Of a stretch of 64,000 bases of DNA, positions 33,790-44,520 are shown in pieces. The position numbers and the translations under genes are program-made. The number at the start of each line of letters is the position of its first letter. Within the stretch, counting starts at the first letter, position 1. The notes beneath the pieces were generated by a model that was not told where the DNA came from, did not search any database, and worked only from the letters and a program-made list of their open reading frames with translations. Origin of the DNA: Psococerastis gibbosa (lineage: Eukaryota; Arthropoda; Insecta; Psocodea; Psocidae); assembly GCA_963971405.1 (NCBI GenBank), contig OZ020485.1, forward strand, positions 10,292,001 to 10,356,000, written 5' to 3'.

Positions 33790-33880
33790 GGAGGACGAAA
33801 TTTTTTATTTCGAGATTTCAGTGGATTTACGCGTTTTCAAGACTCAGGAACCTAAAAAGTGTTGTTGACGTGACAACTTC
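33790..33880 (+). mobile_element. Helentron/DINE-1-like fragment
   Basis: GACGAAATTTTTTATTTCGA, GATTTCAGTGGATTTACGCG, ACTCAGGAACCTAAAAAGTG match the 5' part of the copies at 1842, 44786 and 53521 (GATTTCAACGGATTTACACG, AGGAACCCAAAAAAGTG). Confidence 0.5.
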
Positions 33881-33936
33881 TAATAAATTGATGAGCGCCG
33901 GCTGGAATACTAGATGCATGTACGAAATAGTGTAGC

Positions 33937-34163
33937 GCGGGTCGCTAACGCGGGTCGCTAACGCGGGTCGCTAACGCGGGTCGCTAACGCGGGTCGCTAA
34001 CGCGGGTCGCTAACGCGGGTCGCTAACGCGGGTCGCTAACGCGGGTCGCTAACGCGGGTCGCTAACGCGGGTCGCTGACGCGGGTCGCTAACGCGGGTCG
34101 CTAACGCGGGTCGCTAACGCGGGTCGCTAACGCGGGTCGCTAACGCGGGTCGCTAACGCGGGT
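33937..34163 (+). repeat. 13-bp minisatellite, 17 units
   Basis: Seventeen head-to-tail copies of GCGGGTCGCTAAC, then a 6-base partial unit (GCGGGT). All are identical except unit 11, which reads GCTGAC for GCTAAC. No drift at the ends, so the array is young. Much richer in G and C than the surroundings. Confidence 0.95.
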
Positions 34164-34330
34164 TTAAAGCAACTTTTTGGGCAGATGTAAAAGAGCTATC
34201 TCAATTTAAATTATACCCATGTCTTCGTCTATTCTTCTTCTTTCGGCCATGTTATATTGGTTGTGATAGGGCAAGGGGTTCGACTTTGGGGGGTGGAAAC
34301 GTGAGGAGGTGCGCCCAAATCTGGCCTGAA
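34158..34330 (+). repeat. Dispersed direct repeat, copy 1
   Basis: GCGGGTTTAAAGCAACTTTT, TTGGGCAGATGTAAAAG, ATACCCATGTCTTCGTCTAT, CAAGGGGTTCGACTTTGG and GAGGTGCGC. Repeats, with differences, at 34764-34930. Confidence 0.65.
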
Positions 34331-34763
34331 TTTGCCGATTTTCATCGAAAATAGGCCTCTTTCTGCCGCGTTTTTTGAGGTGCTAATATCAATTTGAAAA
34401 CTTATACTACTTTAGTTCTTTTCCACCTTTCTTACTCTTTCCCGACATATATTCAGTTTTAATATCCGTCTCTTCGTTCAGGCTCAGGTGAGTTGGTAAG
34501 CCATCACTGTTTCGGCGGTAAACAGGTTCAAAGAGTTCTTTTGAATTTACATGCATAGAGTAAAAACCTTCCACAGCCTACAATTTTCAACCGAAATGAA
34601 TTTTTAATGTCTCATTAGAAGCAGTATGAATTAAGGTTTCAAACAAATATAAATGCATATTTTCAAATTCAGCCCCTTCACCCCTTAAACACGATTGGAA
34701 CCCAAAATTTCTAAAAAATGACGCGAAAAAATTCATTTCCAGCAATCCCATTTGAATTGCATG
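34331..34763. other. No gene recognised
   Basis: Nothing recognised between the two copies of the direct repeat. Confidence 0.3.
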
Positions 34764-34930
34764 GGCGGGTTTAAAGCAATTTTTTGGGCTGATGTGGAAG
34801 GTTTATCTTAGTTGAAATTATATCCATGTCTTTGTTTATTCTTCTTTTTTCCGGCCATTCTATATTTGTGGTGATCAAGCAAGGGGTTTGACTTTGGGAA
34901 TGTGAAACGTCAGAGGGTGCGCACGAAATT
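34764..34930 (+). repeat. Dispersed direct repeat, copy 2
   Basis: GGCGGGTTTAAAGCAATTTT, TTGGGCTGATGTGGAAG, ATATCCATGTCTTTGTTTAT, CAAGGGGTTTGACTTTGG, GAGGGTGCGCA. The 13-bp array that precedes copy 1 is absent here; only a single GGGCGGGT stands in its place. Confidence 0.65.
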
Positions 34931-35069
34931 CAAACTACTTAAGGGCTTTTCCACATTTCTTTCTCTTTCCAGCCATATATTATTTAAGTAAGATTTAGTA
35001 ATTTAGGCGTTGTCACGTTAAAATATCGTCCGTAAACCGACTTTGCAACCGACTTACAGACAGCTAATT

Positions 35070-35230
35070 TTTTAACGAAATTTCGGTCTGCCTGGCTGTT
35101 CATCACTTTGTGGGCAAACTACTTAGAGATTTTGTTTAAATCTGGCGTGTCACAAATTTCCTACCCCGGGAACACTTTTTTTTGGCTAACTCCATTTTGG
35201 GGGGTTTTACCCTAAAAATGCAAAAACATT
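35070..35230 (+). mobile_element. Helentron/DINE-1-like fragment
   Basis: AACGAAATTTCGGTCTGCCT, TGGGCAAACTACTTAGAG, AAATCTGGCGTGTCACAAAT, TTTGGCTAACTCCATTTTGG, GGGTTTTACCCTAAAAA. Aligns with the middle part of the full copies (GGGCAAACTACTCGG, TTGGGCTAACTCAATTTG). Confidence 0.5.
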
Positions 35231-35737
35231 AGGTGTACGCAAAAATATTGGGAGGGATAAACGGCCTACTATACGATCATACATTAAGAATATTTACCCT
35301 CACCTGTAGGGACGGATCCAGCCCATTTTGGAGGGGGGGGGGATGTAGTTTTGGGTCAAAATAGGAAAAACCTATGTAGCACCGAATAAATCAGAGTGTA
35401 ATAAATTAACTTACAATAGATTTACCAAATTTGGGGGGGGGGGCAGCTACCCCCCCCCCCCTGCCCTCCCAGTATCCAACCATGTTCTCCTGTGCTTCTG
35501 TTATTTGACTGATGAATATTTTTAACGCATATAATTTGGTACGAGTACTCGTATAATTATAATGAAAATTTGCACACGCAGATTGCCTATCAAAATAAAA
35601 AGGAAACCTCATCCGATCCGAATTTAACAAGTCTTCATATCCAAGCACAGGATTTATTTCGGGGTAGGAATTTTACCAATAACATTTTACGAGCTCTATT
35701 GCGGGAAATGGGTCATATGAACTCGTTCGTATATGGT
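35231..35737. other. No gene; G/C-run remnant
   Basis: GGACGGATCCAGCCCATTTT followed by a run of G at 35331-35341, and a G run then C run at 35432-35462, look like decayed termini of a C/G-rich MITE. The opposite end is not clear. Confidence 0.3.
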
Positions 35738-36660
35738 AAGGTACCGGTAAACCGGGGCAAAGTCGATCATCATTATGGGGTTTCAGTAAGTTTTCGAAGT
35801 ACAATTTCCGTTTTTTGACAAGGGACCTGTGCGTAACAAAAGATTACTCTATCGTTAATGCTATGCCAATGGTTTCATGCCTTTTTGTGGAAAAATAATC
35901 GGTTTTAATATTTTTTTGTTGTGATCGACTTTACCCGGTGAGTGGGGCAAAGTCGAATACTCATCTTATTTTGAATGTTAATCAACTTGAAACAGATTTA
36001 GGTCAATTTTAGGGGTTTATAGACCTAACTCCGTTAGGTTGGCTTAGTAATAGCACAAAAAATTCCGTATTTATTTACACGCGAACCATGATTTCCCTAA
36101 AATTTATAAAAGACTGTGTTTTCTTCAGAAATCTAAAAAAATCTCTGCAACTAACTGTACCACAACTGCATGATTGTTTAAACCAATCGCAACGTTTCTG
36201 AGAAGTAATATTAGCAAATAAAAATAATTTCTAGGACATACTATGGAAGGGTAATAGTGATCGACTTTTCCCTGTTTTGACATGTGTCCACATTTTCCCT
36301 CCAAACATGCGAAATTGAGAAGTATTATTTGGTTTGGTGGAAAAAAATAAAATTTCAATGAACATGCAAAGTTCAAGTTTAGTCATAATGTACGATATGG
36401 CAATAAAACATAGTTACATGTACCATGAAAAATTGAAAATTAAATTTAAAAAAAACTTTAACCCGCCAGTAACACATTAACAAAACTAAAATCTGTCATG
36501 TGTTCCAAAAATCCTGAAAATATAACGCATTTACAAATTATTTGCTGCCACGGCAAACTTTCAATGCCTAACCCAGTTGCGCGGGAAATTAAAAACCCGG
36601 ACTGTGAACTTTGATCGATGTTTACCCATGTGATCGACTTTGCCCCCGTTTACGGTACTT
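35738..36660. mobile_element. DNA transposon remnant with AAAGTCGATC ends
   Basis: Left end AAGGTACCGGTAAACCGGGG, then CAAAGTCGATCATCATTA; the right end is its inverse, finishing TGATCGACTTTGCCCCCGTT and TACGGTACTT. Related blocks inside at 35927-35954 (GTGATCGACTTTACCC, GGGGCAAAGTCGA) and 36258-36275 (GTGATCGACTTTTCCCTG) suggest repeated subterminal binding sites. About 920 bp, no transposase motif seen. It hosts a SINE B fragment at 36011. Confidence 0.6.
36011..36078 (+). mobile_element. SINE type B, 3' end only
   Basis: AGGGGTTTATAGACCTAACT, CCGTTAGGTTGGCTTAGTAA and TATTTATTTAC match the last third of the type B copies. Confidence 0.65.
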
Positions 36661-37179
36661 TTCACAATAATTTTTGCCGACTGCTGTTGACGCCCGCGAT
36701 TAAAGTACGATGTCTCACCCATTATTGTCATGCAAAGGGTTCTAATATTAGAAATGGAACATTCGTTCCCACCAAAATTGTTTTTTTTAATTTTTTAATT
36801 ACTACCCTACCTCGTCTCCCATGACCAAGATGCAGAAACTATTTTTGGAGGGTTCGAATGTCCCATCTCTCCTAAATAATAGAACTCTAGCAGGCAGAGC
36901 TATAAGGTGACCTTATGGTGTCATATGTAACTTTTAAATAAAATTTTCGCATGACGAAGCAGTAGAGATGTTAGGCCCTGGACGTCCTGAAAGCGCAACT
37001 GTTAAGCCTCTGAGATACAATCTTAGGAGTCTACGCATTCCCACTGAAGAGGTCAACCGCAGATGTTGGCGAAACGTTTCGAATTAAGCTTACAGAACGT
37101 CCACGGCCCATCATCCTGGATTCTACTGCTTCATCACGGCTGTGAAAGATTTTGTAATTATACAATTTTCACAACCTGG
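36661..37179. other. No gene recognised
   Basis: Contains CGCAGATGTTGGCGAAACGT at 37051-37070; no family assigned. Confidence 0.3.
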
Positions 37180-37255
37180 GAGGGTGGGTTGGCGCCAGTT
37201 AGGCGTAGATCCCGTCGAGTCCAGTTTTTCTATATCCTCTGATTTCGGTTAATTT
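37180..37255 (+). mobile_element. SINE type D fragment
   Basis: GGTTGGCGCCAGTTAGGCGT, AGATCCCGTCGAGTCCAG, TTTTTCTATATCCTCTGATT. The tail matches 4029-4055 (TTTTTCTATATCTTCTAATT). The B box is damaged. Confidence 0.45.
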
Positions 37256-37520
37256 GTAGAAGACTACTTCGTGCATCGTATAATCTGTTTACTGTTTGGT
37301 TTTTCCAAAAATTCCATTTTACGTGCAATTTTAGTTCCCAATGGTTTTATGATAGAGCTAAGGTACTAAAAATTTAATATTTGCTATTATATGGTGCATG
37401 AAGTAGTCTACAACTTACATGAGCCGTATATTTAATAACTTGCTTTCTTAATTAAATAAAAAATCAATTAAAACAACAAATTTTGGGGTGCTAATTTTCT
37501 ACGTAGCATGTCCTCTTAGC
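37256..37520 (+). mobile_element. Partial copy of the element at 60529-60903
   Basis: Shares GAAGACTACTTCGTGCA, TTTTCCAAAAATT, TTGCTATTATATGGTGCATG, AAGTAGTCTAC, ACTTACATGAGCC and TTTTGGGGTGCTAATTTTCT, ending GTAGCATGTCCTCTTA. The left terminus is missing; a type D SINE fragment abuts it. Confidence 0.65.
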
Positions 37521-38320
37521 TATCGTAATAATCACACCTTTATTATGTGACAAATTTAGAAAATTAGTGAGAACTCAACAGCAAATCCAGACAATATAAA
37601 ATCAATCTTATCACAATTTAAGACGTTCTGGATTGTCACCTAAAGAAGGACTTTAAAATGTAAAATACTCAATAGTCAGGAGAAGTGTAGGGGCAGAAGA
37701 AAAGTGCGGGGAAGGGGAGGAGGGCGAAAAAGAGTAATTTGTTAGATGGATTTTGGGAGTGTAGTAATTGGTAGCTGACTCAGCACGCAGCCTGTCTGTC
37801 CTTGTCACTTCTCGACACCGTCTTCAATTATTCATTTTCTTCGCCTTTGTTCGCCGTACCTGGTAAGCTTGGATTTTAACATTTGTGTCATTTGTTTTCA
37901 GCCCTTTCTTTGTTTTTTGAATAATTTACGCAAGTTTTGTATATACAGTAAGATAGCTTACACATTTCAAGTAAGTAAACCTTTCATTTTATTCTTAACA
38001 ATTTTGTTTTCAATCCAAATTGGCCGTCATCAGACGGTAAAGCATTCATTCGCATAAATTGTAATTAAGTTGAAATTAGGTTTTCTTGTAATGCTGAAAC
38101 ACAAAAGTTGCCAAAACTCAAAATTTCTTTTCGCAGACATCTCTGTCTCTTTTTAGTTTCCTCTTCTTTTAACAGCAATTCGGGCAATACTTGCATTGGT
38201 GTAATATAGTCTGAACGAAAGCCAAAATGTAAGTGTTAATTCACAAGGGAAAATACTGCTAATTGTACGTGTTTTTATTCATTTCTTTACTTTACTGACC
38301 CAAATTAAGCCAAAGTAACT
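37521..38320. other. No gene recognised
   Basis: Nothing recognised; G/A-rich stretch at 37676-37735. Confidence 0.3.
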
Positions 38321-38475
38321 TTTCTTCTTCTTCTTCTTCTTCTTCTGAGCTCTACTGCCCTTGATGAGCTTTGGCCTGCTCGACAGCACTCCTCCAGTCA
38401 TCTCGGTTTTGTACAACGCTCCACAATCTACGGACTCCCAAATCGTGAAGGTCAGTTTCAGACTCATCCTTCCAG
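38321..38475 (-). mobile_element. LINE 3' end, family L-F, with GAA tail
   Basis: The minus strand reads L-G-V-R-R-L-W-S-V-V-Q-N-R-D-D-W-R-S-A-V-E-Q-A-K-A-H-Q-G, then a stop, then GAAGAAGAA (38321-38346 on the plus strand reads TTC repeats). N-R-D-D-W-R ... A-K-x-H-x-G-L is the usual last segment of LINE proteins related to L-A. Same relic at 61737 and 62328, also minus strand. Confidence 0.65.
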
Positions 38476-39654
38476 CTTCACATATACTATAGGTTTCTAG
38501 ATTTCCTCCTCCAACCCCCCACAATGAAAAAAAAAACCATCATGCAACATATTTGGAAATCTTCTATATAATAATGTTAATTATTCCAATCCATCAGTTC
38601 CCGTGGTAGCTTAAAAAATATTGACTTATTCCTCTTCATATATTAGCCACGCAGTTTAAACAGGAGCTCACTCTTAAATCGTAATTTTTATTAAATATCG
38701 ATTGAATATAACGGGCCAATATTCAATACAGTTTTCCTGAAAAATATCAACAAAGTCAATTTTTCCAATTAAACATACTTTCGCCCCGGCTGAAAATAAT
38801 TATTAATTCAGGGAGAGCAAGCCAACTGGGTCTGAAAAATTTTTCATTTACGGTACGCAGTTTCAACGGAAAAGCTTATTTCAACATGAACGGTTGTCAC
38901 TTCCCATTTCCGGGCTTCCACATTTCCCTCGATAAGGGAATGCGAAAAAATTGGGGGAAAACATGTCAATTATCAGGGGAAAAATCAAGGAAAAATCTTG
39001 TGATACCCCAGCAGCAATTTATCTTGACTTGTGAAGGAAATCACGTGCTTAGGAGAGATCTATCGTGAATTGAAGTGATATCCTTTCCAGCGAAAAACAA
39101 TCCCCAAAGGGTAGCCCTTTTTATTTGATGTAAGTAGCAGTTTTATCATCAACTGTGGTGTGCCGGAAGTTTCAGTATCAGTTCATAGGCCATATTTTAT
39201 CATCTTTAGAACTGGTTGGATTTTGGCGTAGAATTGTGTTCAATGAAGCGTTTAGGCTTATTGTATTAGAAGTAATCCGGTTCGATTTGTATTGTAACCT
39301 GAGCTTTCCCATTTATTTTGCTATCTTTCCCAAAGCCCCAAAAGTTGACATTATTAACAATAGAGGGATTCACTATGTGATTAATTCAAACATCTTTATT
39401 ATACATACCAACGATAATATCAGAGAATAGATTGCGTGAAACCATAAGCTAAGTCTGACCGACAACGGCAAAATGGTAGTTGGCATTAGACAAATCGTCG
39501 TGGAGGGAACTACTGTATGACTGCGGATTGTTAAAAATGTAAATATATAGAGAGAGACACGACTTAGCCTTTTCACGAGTTTTAAAAAAAAAGCTTGCAA
39601 TAAATTTTAAACGAAAGAAATGTGCTTTTCCCGTGTATTGCGCAAACACAAAAA
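38476..39654. other. No gene recognised
   Basis: Open stretches of 60-91 codons (38886-39068, 39155-39430) have no motif. Confidence 0.3.
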
Positions 39655-40580
39655 GGTTTTTGAATCTCCGTATTCTGTCTTTCCGTCGGTCGGTCTATCT
39701 CTTTGGCGTAAATTCCCAAAATTTCTGGGGGGGGGGGGGCTTTAGGACCCCATGACTTTGGTCCACTGGAGAAAAAAAGTTGATGAATAGGCCCAAATTA
39801 GTGAGGTTTTACGCATTTTTCAAGCAGTAAAGTTGAGATTTTACAGACGAATAAACCTACCACTGAGGGGGGCCCGGGGGTAACTCCCGAAGATTTTTTT
39901 TGAAAAAAATAGGCCTGAAATATTGGGGTTTTAAGCATTTTGAGTTTAAGCATTTTGAGTACGATAATATATTTTTGTGAAAGTACTTGGTCAATATATC
40001 TTGATTTTTTTCATGTGAAATAAGCATACCAAGAATTAATTTCCCTTTCGTTATTGTGAATACTATGCCTTTCGCCTCCATAACGTCTTTTTCACCAAAA
40101 ATCCCGGAGAGGGGGGCTACGGGTGGACCTGGGGGGGGGGGAGGCTTAGCCCAGGACCCCCTATTTACGCCAATGTTTGCAAGCAGTACAATTGAGATAT
40201 TATAACGATGAATAAACCTACCATTGGGGGGGGGGGGGGGTTCGGGGGTCTCCCCCGGAGAAAAATTTAGAAAAAATAGGCTCTGAAGTATTGGGGTTAT
40301 AAGCATTTTGAGTAATATATTTTTTGTGAATGTTTTGGACAATATGTTGATTTTTTTCATGTAAAATAAGCACACTAAGAATTAATTTCCTATGCCTTTA
40401 GCCTCCATAACGTCTTTGTCACCAGAAATCCTGGGGGGGGGGGGCTACGGGTGGACCCCCTATTTACGCCAATGGCCTCTTTGTTCAACGATTCGCGGCC
40501 AAACCTGTCGGTGGATTTTGGTGAAATTTAGCATGTAGGTTGACAAAAATAATATTTCAGCCCAGTATTGTTATCGGTGT
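39655..40580 (-). mobile_element. C/G-rich internally repeated element remnant
   Basis: Blocks of about 300-380 bp occur twice (from about 39780 and 40165): TACGAATAAACCTACCA-like, a G run, CCCCCGGAG or CTCCCGAAG, AAAATAGGC, TGAAATATTGGGGTT, AAGCATTTTGAGT. On the minus strand these match the units of the hAT-like element at 42694-44022 (AATATTTCAGCCCTATTTTT, TTTCTCCCGGG). On both sides lie short Helentron-like fragments (39655-39715 and 40490-40580, TTTTGGTGAAATTTAGCATG). Ends not resolved. Confidence 0.5.
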
Positions 40581-41189
40581 GCGTTGACTTCGAGGAGTAA
40601 ACGAGTTGGTCAATGGCTAGAAATTCATTTGGATACAATACCAATCATGTCCGAAACCCGAGGGATAGGAAGGGGTGCAATGAGCGACTCCGCAAGTATG
40701 CCTATGTCCATAAAACTCTCTTTAATAATAATAATAATAATCATCTTAAAATTAGGGTGACAGGTAGGCCACACAAGACTTGAATGGATGTCAACATAAT
40801 GCGAAGAGCGAAGCACACAGTGAGGTTAATCTGAGAGAGCACTAAGCCGAACTAAACTTGTCTTGTACAACTGAAGGAAACTTAATATTAAGCTGTTAAT
40901 AGTAATTCGGATTAGAATGAGCGTCAGCAAACTTGAAATGCAACCATAAGCTAATTGAAAGCTTAATAGAAACCCGAGTCATGATTTATTTAAATCGCAT
41001 TGTCAAAGATGTATTAAAGATTATAAAAATATTTGTAGGCAATTGTTAGATAGATGCTTGTACGAGTATACTAGGTCAGTCGTATCTCATCTTTAAAGGA
41101 TCTGTTGTAATAAATTCAGACAATACTAGAAAAACCTCAAGTGTAGACTAGCTAGAAAGAAATGGGTAAGGCAATGTAACCTCTGGACC
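40581..41189. other. No gene; AAT microsatellite
   Basis: (TAA)n-type run at 40723-40741, possibly a LINE tail on the minus strand. Nothing else recognised. Confidence 0.35.
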
Positions 41190-41690
41190 TGAATCTGTTT
41201 TACCTGTAGGCCCTTCATTCCTCCTGGTACGCTTGAATAACCTCCTTCTCGCGGCTTTTAGGAAAGAGTGCGAGACGGCTGGAGGTTTGGTAAACTCAAG
41301 AGCTGGGATTCCAGTCCCAAGTGATAAGGATAGCCTCCAGCGACAGCGACAGCGTTGGTATAGGCGGAAGACCATCAGAACTCTGACGGCGCTCTTGACC
41401 GGGCATGGGCCATTTCGTGTCCGCCTGGAGAGGATGGGTTTGGCTACAAAAAGGGGCTGTTGCCGCTGTGGAATGGAAGAGGAATCATCAGAACACCTTC
41501 TCTACAAGCGTAGTGCTCTCTGGAGGGAGAGACTCGAGTGCCAGGGGGCTGTCTTCACGGATCTCCTGCAAGTCATGGCCATCGGCTTGGAGAACTTGGC
41601 TGTGCTCGTGTTTAAAATTAAACTCACAGACTTGGGAAGTGTTAACTTTTGACTCTTCATAGGGCCGATTCTAATAATAATAATGAGACT
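41190..41690 (+). mobile_element. LINE C-terminal fragment with TAA tail
   Basis: The plus-strand open frame 41233-41652 (139 aa) contains L-T-A-L-L-T-G-H-G-P-F-R-V-R-L-E-R-M-G-L, then C-C-R-C-G-M-E-E-E-S-S-E-H-L-L-Y. L-T-G-H ... L-x-x-M-G ... C-x-x-C-G ... E-x-x-x-H-L-L is the region after RNase H in jockey/R1-like LINEs; the last Cys of the finger is replaced (L-L-Y-K). A stop at 41650 is followed by TTCTAATAATAATAATGAG, a plausible TAA-repeat tail. Reverse transcriptase absent. Confidence 0.75.
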
Positions 41691-42693
41691 AACTAGCACT
41701 TACAACAGTAAAACAAGGAAAGTAATTTGACAATATAACGTAATTTGATAATATTGTTTGTTGGCTTCATGACATACAATAATAATAATATATTGTTTAT
41801 TACCAATTGGACCAGTGAGCTTATTATGCCGTTTAAGATTAACTTAATAATTGAATCTGGGGTTAAAAATGTAAATAGAACAATTTTGAATAGCACTTTC
41901 CATTGTAAAATTGTCGTGTTTACTTACGTTTACTTAACGATTGCAACATATGAAGTATTGCCCAATTTTTTCGAATTATTAGAATACGGTACACAAAGTG
42001 TGTCGTTAAAACACAATGTCCAATAGTATAAAAATAAATCAACGTATACCGTGTATAAACTGCAACTTGCAATAGTAGGTACTTCATCGTACAAGCAGTA
42101 TCAGACTTTTCTCCCTTAAAAATGTAAAATTTACTGGCCAATTGGGCAGAGGCAAACTGATTTTACCCAAGTCCATGTACTGCAATTACTGGTAAAGTTA
42201 GCGTTGTAATGCCACTATAATACTTCATCTATGGAATTCTATTGTAAGACTTTATGGCCACATTTATGTTATTGACGATCAAGATGACAAAGAGGGCCAC
42301 AATGGTAGTAAAGAAAGGATTATTGGATCCCAGCCATCCCCCCAACTACCCCCAGCCTCACCTTCTTCATCTTTACCTCAATATAGAAGTTTCGGCGCCA
42401 AAAGTGCCACTTCAAGATATTCTTAAGGCCTATTATTCGCGAAACGTGCCAACTGCTAAGCCACGTTTACGATTTAGTAGATTTTGGAAATATTCCTTTC
42501 ATAACTGCAATACGCGTATATACTTGTAGCAAACAAATTTTATAATAAAATTGTAATCAAATCAACACATCGGTTTAAACTCCGTAGCGTTTTACGATGG
42601 TGAGTATACGCCGTCAAACTACTACTAATGCAAAAATGAATGTATGAATGAATGAACAAATTTGCTAAGGCAGAGCTGCAGGCTGCTAGCGGG
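41691..42693. other. No gene recognised
   Basis: AT-rich. Both strands open for 67-93 codons at 41693-42026; no motif. Confidence 0.3.
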
Positions 42694-44022
42694 CAGTGCC
42701 GGATTAACCCATGGGCACTAGGGGCACAGGCCCCCGGCCCCCCCAGAAATGCCTAAAATGCCGCCCCCCCCAGAATGAGATAGTTTTATATTAAAATATA
42801 AAAAAAAATAGAAATTAAAAGTTTTGAAATTAAAAGTAAATTGAAAGTAAAACCCCACTATTTCAGCCCTATTTTTCAAAAAATTTCTCCCGGATTGACC
42901 TCGGCCCCCTGTTCCCAATTACATATATTAATTCCCTGTAATTTATAAATCTTATTCCTCTCAAAATGCGTAGAATCCCAATATTTCAGACCTATTTTTT
43001 TAAAACTTTTACCCGAAGGAGACCTCCGGGCCCCACTCGTTAACAATTATATAAATTCCCTGTAATACATATATAAACCTTAAATTTATTGCTTTAAAAA
43101 TGTGTAAAACCTCAATATTTCAGCCTTATTTTTTAAACAATTTCACCCGAGGGAGACCCCCGGGCCCCCATTGTTAGCAATTGTTTCAGGTCTGTTTTCG
43201 CTAAATTTCTCCCGCGTGGGAGACCCCCAGGTCCGTCCTCCGAACCGAACTAAGGTCAATAATTTAAAAGCTGCAAACGTCCATGGGAACGGCTTTCCCC
43301 ATTTTATACATTTTTATCGAAATGGGTGGAGGGGCGCCCAAATTATGCACCGCCCTCTTCGAAAACCTATAGTTACGCCACTGACAAGTGCCTCCTCATT
43401 TTATGAGGTCTGGCACCAGAGGCGGACGTAGCGACCGGCACCCCCCCCCCCTCCCCGTTGGACAACAGTTATATTCTTTGTCTCTAAAATCTAAGTGTTG
43501 CAGCACTCAAAATGCGCAAAACCTCACTATTTCAGCCCTATTTTTCAAACATTTCTCCCGGGGGAGCCCCGGGCCCCCTTCGTCTGCAATTATATTGATT
43601 CTTTCTAATATATAAGCCTTATTGCTCTCAAAATGACTTCACCATTTCAGTCCTATTTTTCAAAAAATTTCTCCCGGGCGGGAACCCCCGGGCACCCCTT
43701 GTCCATAATTATATTGATTCTTTGTAATTGAGCAAGAAAGCTTATAATATAAGTGTAATATATAATATATAATATAAATGTGGAAAACCCCAATATTTCA
43801 GCCCTCTGTCTCCTTAGCAACTTTTATGAAAATGGATGGAGGGGCGCCAAATCATACCACACATTCGAAAACCTATCGATACGCCACTGACAAGTGCCTC
43901 CCCCTTTTATGGGGTCTGGGACCGCCTCCGTCTGCGACCGCCTCGTCCGCCTCTGGTTTGCACCCACGGCCCCCACCCCATATCTTGTGCCCCCGACCCC
44001 CCCAGGGGTTAATCCGGCACTG
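42694..44022. mobile_element. hAT-like non-autonomous element, 1.3 kb, with duplication
   Basis: Ends CAGTGCCGGATTAACCC and GGGGTTAATCCGGCACTG are inverted. CTAGCGGG flanks both sides (42686-42693, 44023-44030), a perfect 8-bp duplication. The interior is a series of diverged ~120-bp units (about 42850, 42965, 43090, 43490, 43625, 43780) with ACCYCAATATTTCAGCC, TATTTTTCAAA, TTTCTCCCGGG, CCCCCGGGCCCC and ATTATATTGATTC. No transposase motif; open stretches reflect the C/G-rich units. Confidence 0.75.
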
Positions 44023-44139
44023 CTAGCGGGGTCGCAGGTGGTGGCTAGCTGCAAATATAACGAAAAGGCAATGCTGTACTAAGAGGTGGCCGCCACTAAA
44101 TAAGCAACCACTACTAGGGCACTCTTTTGTCCTGGGGTA

Positions 44140-44345
44140 GGGCCCCGAAGGAGGTGGGCGAACTCAATAAAGAGTCAATGGGCATAAGGATGTAGAAGGC
44201 ACGGTACTGAGGCGAATGGATGCAGAAGCCGAGTTTCTGCTGACGATTAAGAAACGGGAACTAACTTATGTGATTAGGAACGAATAATATCGCCTTCTGC
44301 GTGCAAGTGAAGATAGAAGATCTGTGGGATCCGGGCAGACTAGCC
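44140..44345 (+). mobile_element. LINE L-E 3' part, left half (split by SINE)
   Basis: The frame around 44200-44280 reads L-R-R-M-D-A-E-A-E-F-L-L-T-I-K-K-R-E-L-T-Y-V-I-R-N-E, matching the LINE segment with Y-F-G-H-V-M-R-N-E seen at 63080. It breaks off at CCGGGCAGAC before the SINE and resumes at 44521. Confidence 0.65.
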
Positions 44346-44520
44346 ACTTCGGTGGCAAGGTGGTAGCGTGCTTGTACTTGTGCAAGTATCTACATACCTT
44401 GTGGTCGGAGACGTGTCGTAACTCGACACAAGTAGGTGACTTAGTGAGGCGATTGATGAGGTTAATCGGATACATTCATTAAATTATATGTATACGATTT
44501 AACCTTAAAAAAAAAAAAAA
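44346..44520 (+). mobile_element. tRNA-like SINE, type A, inside a LINE
   Basis: CTTCGGTGGCAAGGTGGTAG (A box), GTGCTTGTACTTGTGCAAGT, ACCTTGTGGTCGGAGACGTG, TCGTAACTCGACACAAGT, GATGAGGTTAATCGGATACA, TTCATTAAATTATATG and a pure A run (44507-44520). The long A tail suggests a fairly recent insertion. Confidence 0.8.

Noticed and set aside
33937-34163. CRISPR-like array
   Set aside because: Units are 13 bases with no unique spacers, in animal DNA; it is a minisatellite.
39857-40375. 172-codon minus-strand frame rich in Pro and Gly
   Set aside because: The P/G runs are translated C/G runs of the internally repeated transposon remnant; not a protein.
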